In this document: piece after piece, positions 32,618 through 34,444 of the stretch | How the letters are laid out: each line of letters opens with the position of its first letter | Numbering within the stretch: position 1 is the stretch's first letter | Assembly: GCA_964408945.1 (NCBI GenBank) | Contig: CAYPBJ010000022.1 | Location: 1-34,444, forward strand | DNA: 34,444 nucleotides | DNA from: VMCP01 sp964408945 | Lineage (GTDB): Bacteria > Bacteroidota > Bacteroidia > NS11-12g > UBA955 | Direction: 5' to 3' | Program-made: the position numbers and the translations under genes | The notes under the pieces: generated by a model | Seen by the model: only the letters and a program-made list of their open reading frames with translations | Told to the model about the DNA's origin: nothing | Databases searched by the model: none

Positions 32618-33763
32618 TTGACAAACACATATACATTTTTCGAGTTATTTCCCTTTCAAGATTATGATTGGTGGTGGCTGATTGCTGCTATCATTCCTAT
32701 TTTGATAGGATGGTTTTACTATTTTCATTACTATTCTTCAGTAAAACAAACTTCAGAGCCATCTGCTTCAAATTACCCTCCCATATCGGTGGTTATTTGT
32801 GCAAGAAATGCTGCACTCATTTTGGAGCGTAACCTTCCATTATGGCTTGAACAAGACTATCCTCAATTTGAAATAGTCATAGTTGATGATTGCAGCGGAG
32901 ATGAAACTGCCTATCTTCTTGTAACAACAGCTGAAAAAGAACCACTTTTAAAATATGTTTTACTCGACCCTTTGGTCATTAAAAATCAAAGTAAAAAATT
33001 GGCGTTGAGCTTAGGCATTAAAAAAGCACAATTTGAGCACCTTCTTTTAACAGATTCTGATTGTACTCCAAGTTCCAATCAATGGATTAAGCATATGTCA
33101 GCTCAATTCTCAAAAAACACTTCTTTAGTTTTGGGTGTTTCTCCAGTGAACAGTCAATCAAATTCCTTTTTAGAAAGAATGGTGCAATATGAAAACCTCA
33201 TGACTGCACTGAATTACTTGGGAATGAGCATCAAAGGCTCTCCTTACATGGGTGTAGGTCGAAATTTAGCTTACACCAAAACCTTGTATAATAGCGTTGG
33301 CGGATTCTCAGCGCACCACCATATTCCCGCTGGAGATGATGACTTGTTTGTTCAAAGTGTTGCTACCGCTCAAAATTCTCAGGTAGTCGTTCATCCAGAT
33401 GCATATTGTCCCACAACTGGGCCGCAAAATTTCAAAAACTATTGGCGCCAAAAAATGCGCCACTTATTCGTAGGTAAATTCTACACAAACGCAGTAAAGT
33501 TTAGATTGGGATTGTTCTCGATTTCTCAACTTTTATTTTGGATAATTTCACTCGTTTGGCTTTTCGTTGGTAGTTCATTCTTTTATCCTACTTTATTAAT
33601 TCTAGTTAAAATAATCCCTGAATGGATCATCTTCGCCCAAAAAGGTAAACTTCTTAACATGAAAAAAGCAAATGCTTTGTATCCCGTTCTTAATTTTATC
33701 CAATCATTTTGGTACATCATTCTTGGCACGAGTGCATTCTTTAAAAAGAAAATCATATGGTAG
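32618..33763 (+). CDS. Membrane-bound glycosyltransferase family 2
   Basis: The frame is open from 32429, overlapping the divergent regulator gene, but the protein-like part begins near LTNTYTFFELFPFQDYDWWW. I chose the TTG at 32618 (381 residues) because it follows a promoter-like box and no ATG occurs again until well inside the enzyme; an ATG at 32528 is the alternative. A transmembrane segment (WWWLIAAIIPILIGWFYYFH) precedes the GT-A domain: PPISVVICARNAA, EIVIVDDCSGDET, LLLTDSDCTP (DxD), PAGDDDLFVQ (catalytic Asp region), YWRQKMRH (acceptor-site motif like QxxRW). Two or three hydrophobic helices end the protein. It is an inner-membrane enzyme transferring sugars from nucleotide donors to an unknown acceptor. 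Its last 7 bases overlap rsmG. Confidence 0.87.
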   Translation: MTNTYTFFELFPFQDYDWWWLIAAIIPILIGWFYYFHYYSSVKQTSEPSASNYPPISVVICARNAALILERNLPLWLEQDYPQFEIVIVDDCSGDETAYLLVTTAEKEPLLKYVLLDPLVIKNQSKKLALSLGIKKAQFEHLLLTDSDCTPSSNQWIKHMSAQFSKNTSLVLGVSPVNSQSNSFLERMVQYENLMTALNYLGMSIKGSPYMGVGRNLAYTKTLYNSVGGFSAHHHIPAGDDDLFVQSVATAQNSQVVVHPDAYCPTTGPQNFKNYWRQKMRHLFVGKFYTNAVKFRLGLFSISQLLFWIISLVWLFVGSSFFYPTLLILVKIIPEWIIFAQKGKLLNMKKANALYPVLNFIQSFWYIILGTSAFFKKKIIW

Positions 33764-34383
33764 ATCATTCAATCATTGAATATTATTTCAAAGATTTCAC
33801 CGACAAGCAATTGGAGCAATTTGGCTTCATGTATGAGTTATACGAAACCGAAAACGCCAAAGTGAATGTAATATCCAGAAAAGACATGGATAATTTTTAC
33901 ATTCATCATGTACTGCATAGTTTGGCATTGGTGAAATTTGGCAACTTCAGCGAAGCTCAAACGGTTGTTGACATTGGCACAGGAGGTGGATTTCCCGGAA
34001 TTCCTTTGGCCATTGTTTATCCAGAAATTGAATTCTTCCTGGTAGATAGCATCGGAAAAAAAATCCGTGTGGTTCAATCCATTGCAAATGACCTTGGACT
34101 CACCAATGTAAAAGCAACAAATGCTCGCATCGAGTCCATTCCCAATAAATTCGACATGGCAGTGGCAAGAGCCGTTGCACCTTCTATTGAATTGTATCGA
34201 TGGATGTCCAAAAACTGGAAAAAACATCCCTATTTTTCCTTATTAAAAGGTGGAGATTTAATCGATGAACTCAATGAGCTCATTCAAGAAAACAGCAAGT
34301 TAGAAGTCAAAGTTGAATCTATCGGTTCTTTTTATTCCGAACCTTTCTTTGAAACAAAGAAGGTGGTGAATGTTAGTCTTTAG
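33757..34383 (+). CDS. rsmG: 16S rRNA (guanine527-N7)-methyltransferase
   Basis: The 208-residue product has the RsmG/GidB order: an N-terminal helical part (EYYFKDFTDKQLEQFGFMYE, NAKVNVISRKDMDNFYIHHV, LHSLAL), the SAM-binding motif VVDIGTGGGFPGIPLAIVYP, the acidic LVDSIGKKIRVVQSIANDLG, and VARAVAPSIELYRW. It methylates N7 of G527 in 16S rRNA using S-adenosylmethionine. The start ATG overlaps the glycosyltransferase stop (ATGGTAG), implying coupling. The final codons and the TAG stop fall in phase with the heptamer repeat that follows, so the natural C-terminus may have been trimmed or replaced by it. Confidence 0.95.
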   Translation: MVDHSIIEYYFKDFTDKQLEQFGFMYELYETENAKVNVISRKDMDNFYIHHVLHSLALVKFGNFSEAQTVVDIGTGGGFPGIPLAIVYPEIEFFLVDSIGKKIRVVQSIANDLGLTNVKATNARIESIPNKFDMAVARAVAPSIELYRWMSKNWKKHPYFSLLKGGDLIDELNELIQENSKLEVKVESIGSFYSEPFFETKKVVNVSL

Positions 34384-34444
34384 TCGATGGTACATGGTAC
34401 ATGGTACATGGTACATGGTACATGGTACATGGTACATGGTACAT
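34373..34444. repeat. Heptamer tandem array, eight GGTACAT units to window end
   Basis: GGTACAT is repeated perfectly eight times from 34389 to the last base. In the same phase upstream are TTAGTCT (34373-34379) and TTAGTCG (34380-34386), which hold the end and stop of rsmG. The unit is the same as at 5687-5700. The array is cut by the window edge, so its length is unknown. Confidence 0.95.

Noticed and set aside
34389..34444. Tandem GGTACAT units considered as a CRISPR array
   Set aside because: Units are seven bases long with no spacers and no cas genes nearby; it is a simple tandem repeat.

Overview
The window is chromosomal DNA from an uncultured-type member of the Bacteroidota, seen as one scaffold with two 100-base N gaps. 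The evidence is several type IX secretion (T9SS) C-terminal sorting domains, a SusC/SusD pair, Bacteroidota-style TAnnTTTG promoter boxes, few Shine-Dalgarno sites and moderately AT-rich DNA. I cannot place it in a family. The right end stops inside a tandem heptamer array, which may be where the contig ends.

Left part (1-9.4 kb): a 5'-truncated T9SS surface protein; xseB-xseA (exonuclease VII); a divergent Pif1-like helicase that overlaps a small secreted protein, which looks frameshifted near its 3' end; a heptamer-repeat region holding an N gap whose flanks are identical; then a two-gene unit on the minus strand, an outer-membrane barrel-like protein followed by an 876-residue ATPase with two CbbX-type AAA domains.

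Middle (9.4-16.5 kb): tRNA-Arg(UCU) and tRNA-Pro(UGG), a bidirectional terminator, a peroxiredoxin, a large T9SS type B protein (beta-propeller-like region plus five Cys-paired repeats) with a co-oriented T9SS type A adhesin-like protein, and a T9SS protein made of two near-identical domains, probably glycan-binding.

Right part (16.5-32.5 kb): a polysaccharide utilisation locus (PUL). Its core operon on the minus strand is susC - susD - LamG lipoprotein - GH144-like lipoprotein - GH3. Beyond it are a convergent GH31 alpha-glucosidase and a single-chain GH144-like + GH3 fusion enzyme. A Nudix-fold regulator of the NrtR/AraR type, with its catalytic motif lost, lies directly upstream of susC. 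Working model: LamG, SusD and the surface GH144 bind and cut a beta-glucan (beta-1,2-glucan is the best guess from GH144), SusC imports oligomers, and the periplasmic GH144-GH3 fusion, GH3 and GH31 finish them to glucose. A strong intrinsic terminator lies just after the LamG gene but inside the signal-peptide codons of the next gene, which suggests built-in attenuation between the uptake genes and the enzyme genes. A palindromic core CAAAATTTG occurs both before susC and between the GH31 and fusion genes, and is a candidate operator.

Right end: a glycosyltransferase family 2 membrane protein overlapping rsmG (16S rRNA G527 methyltransferase), then eight GGTACAT repeats up to the last base.
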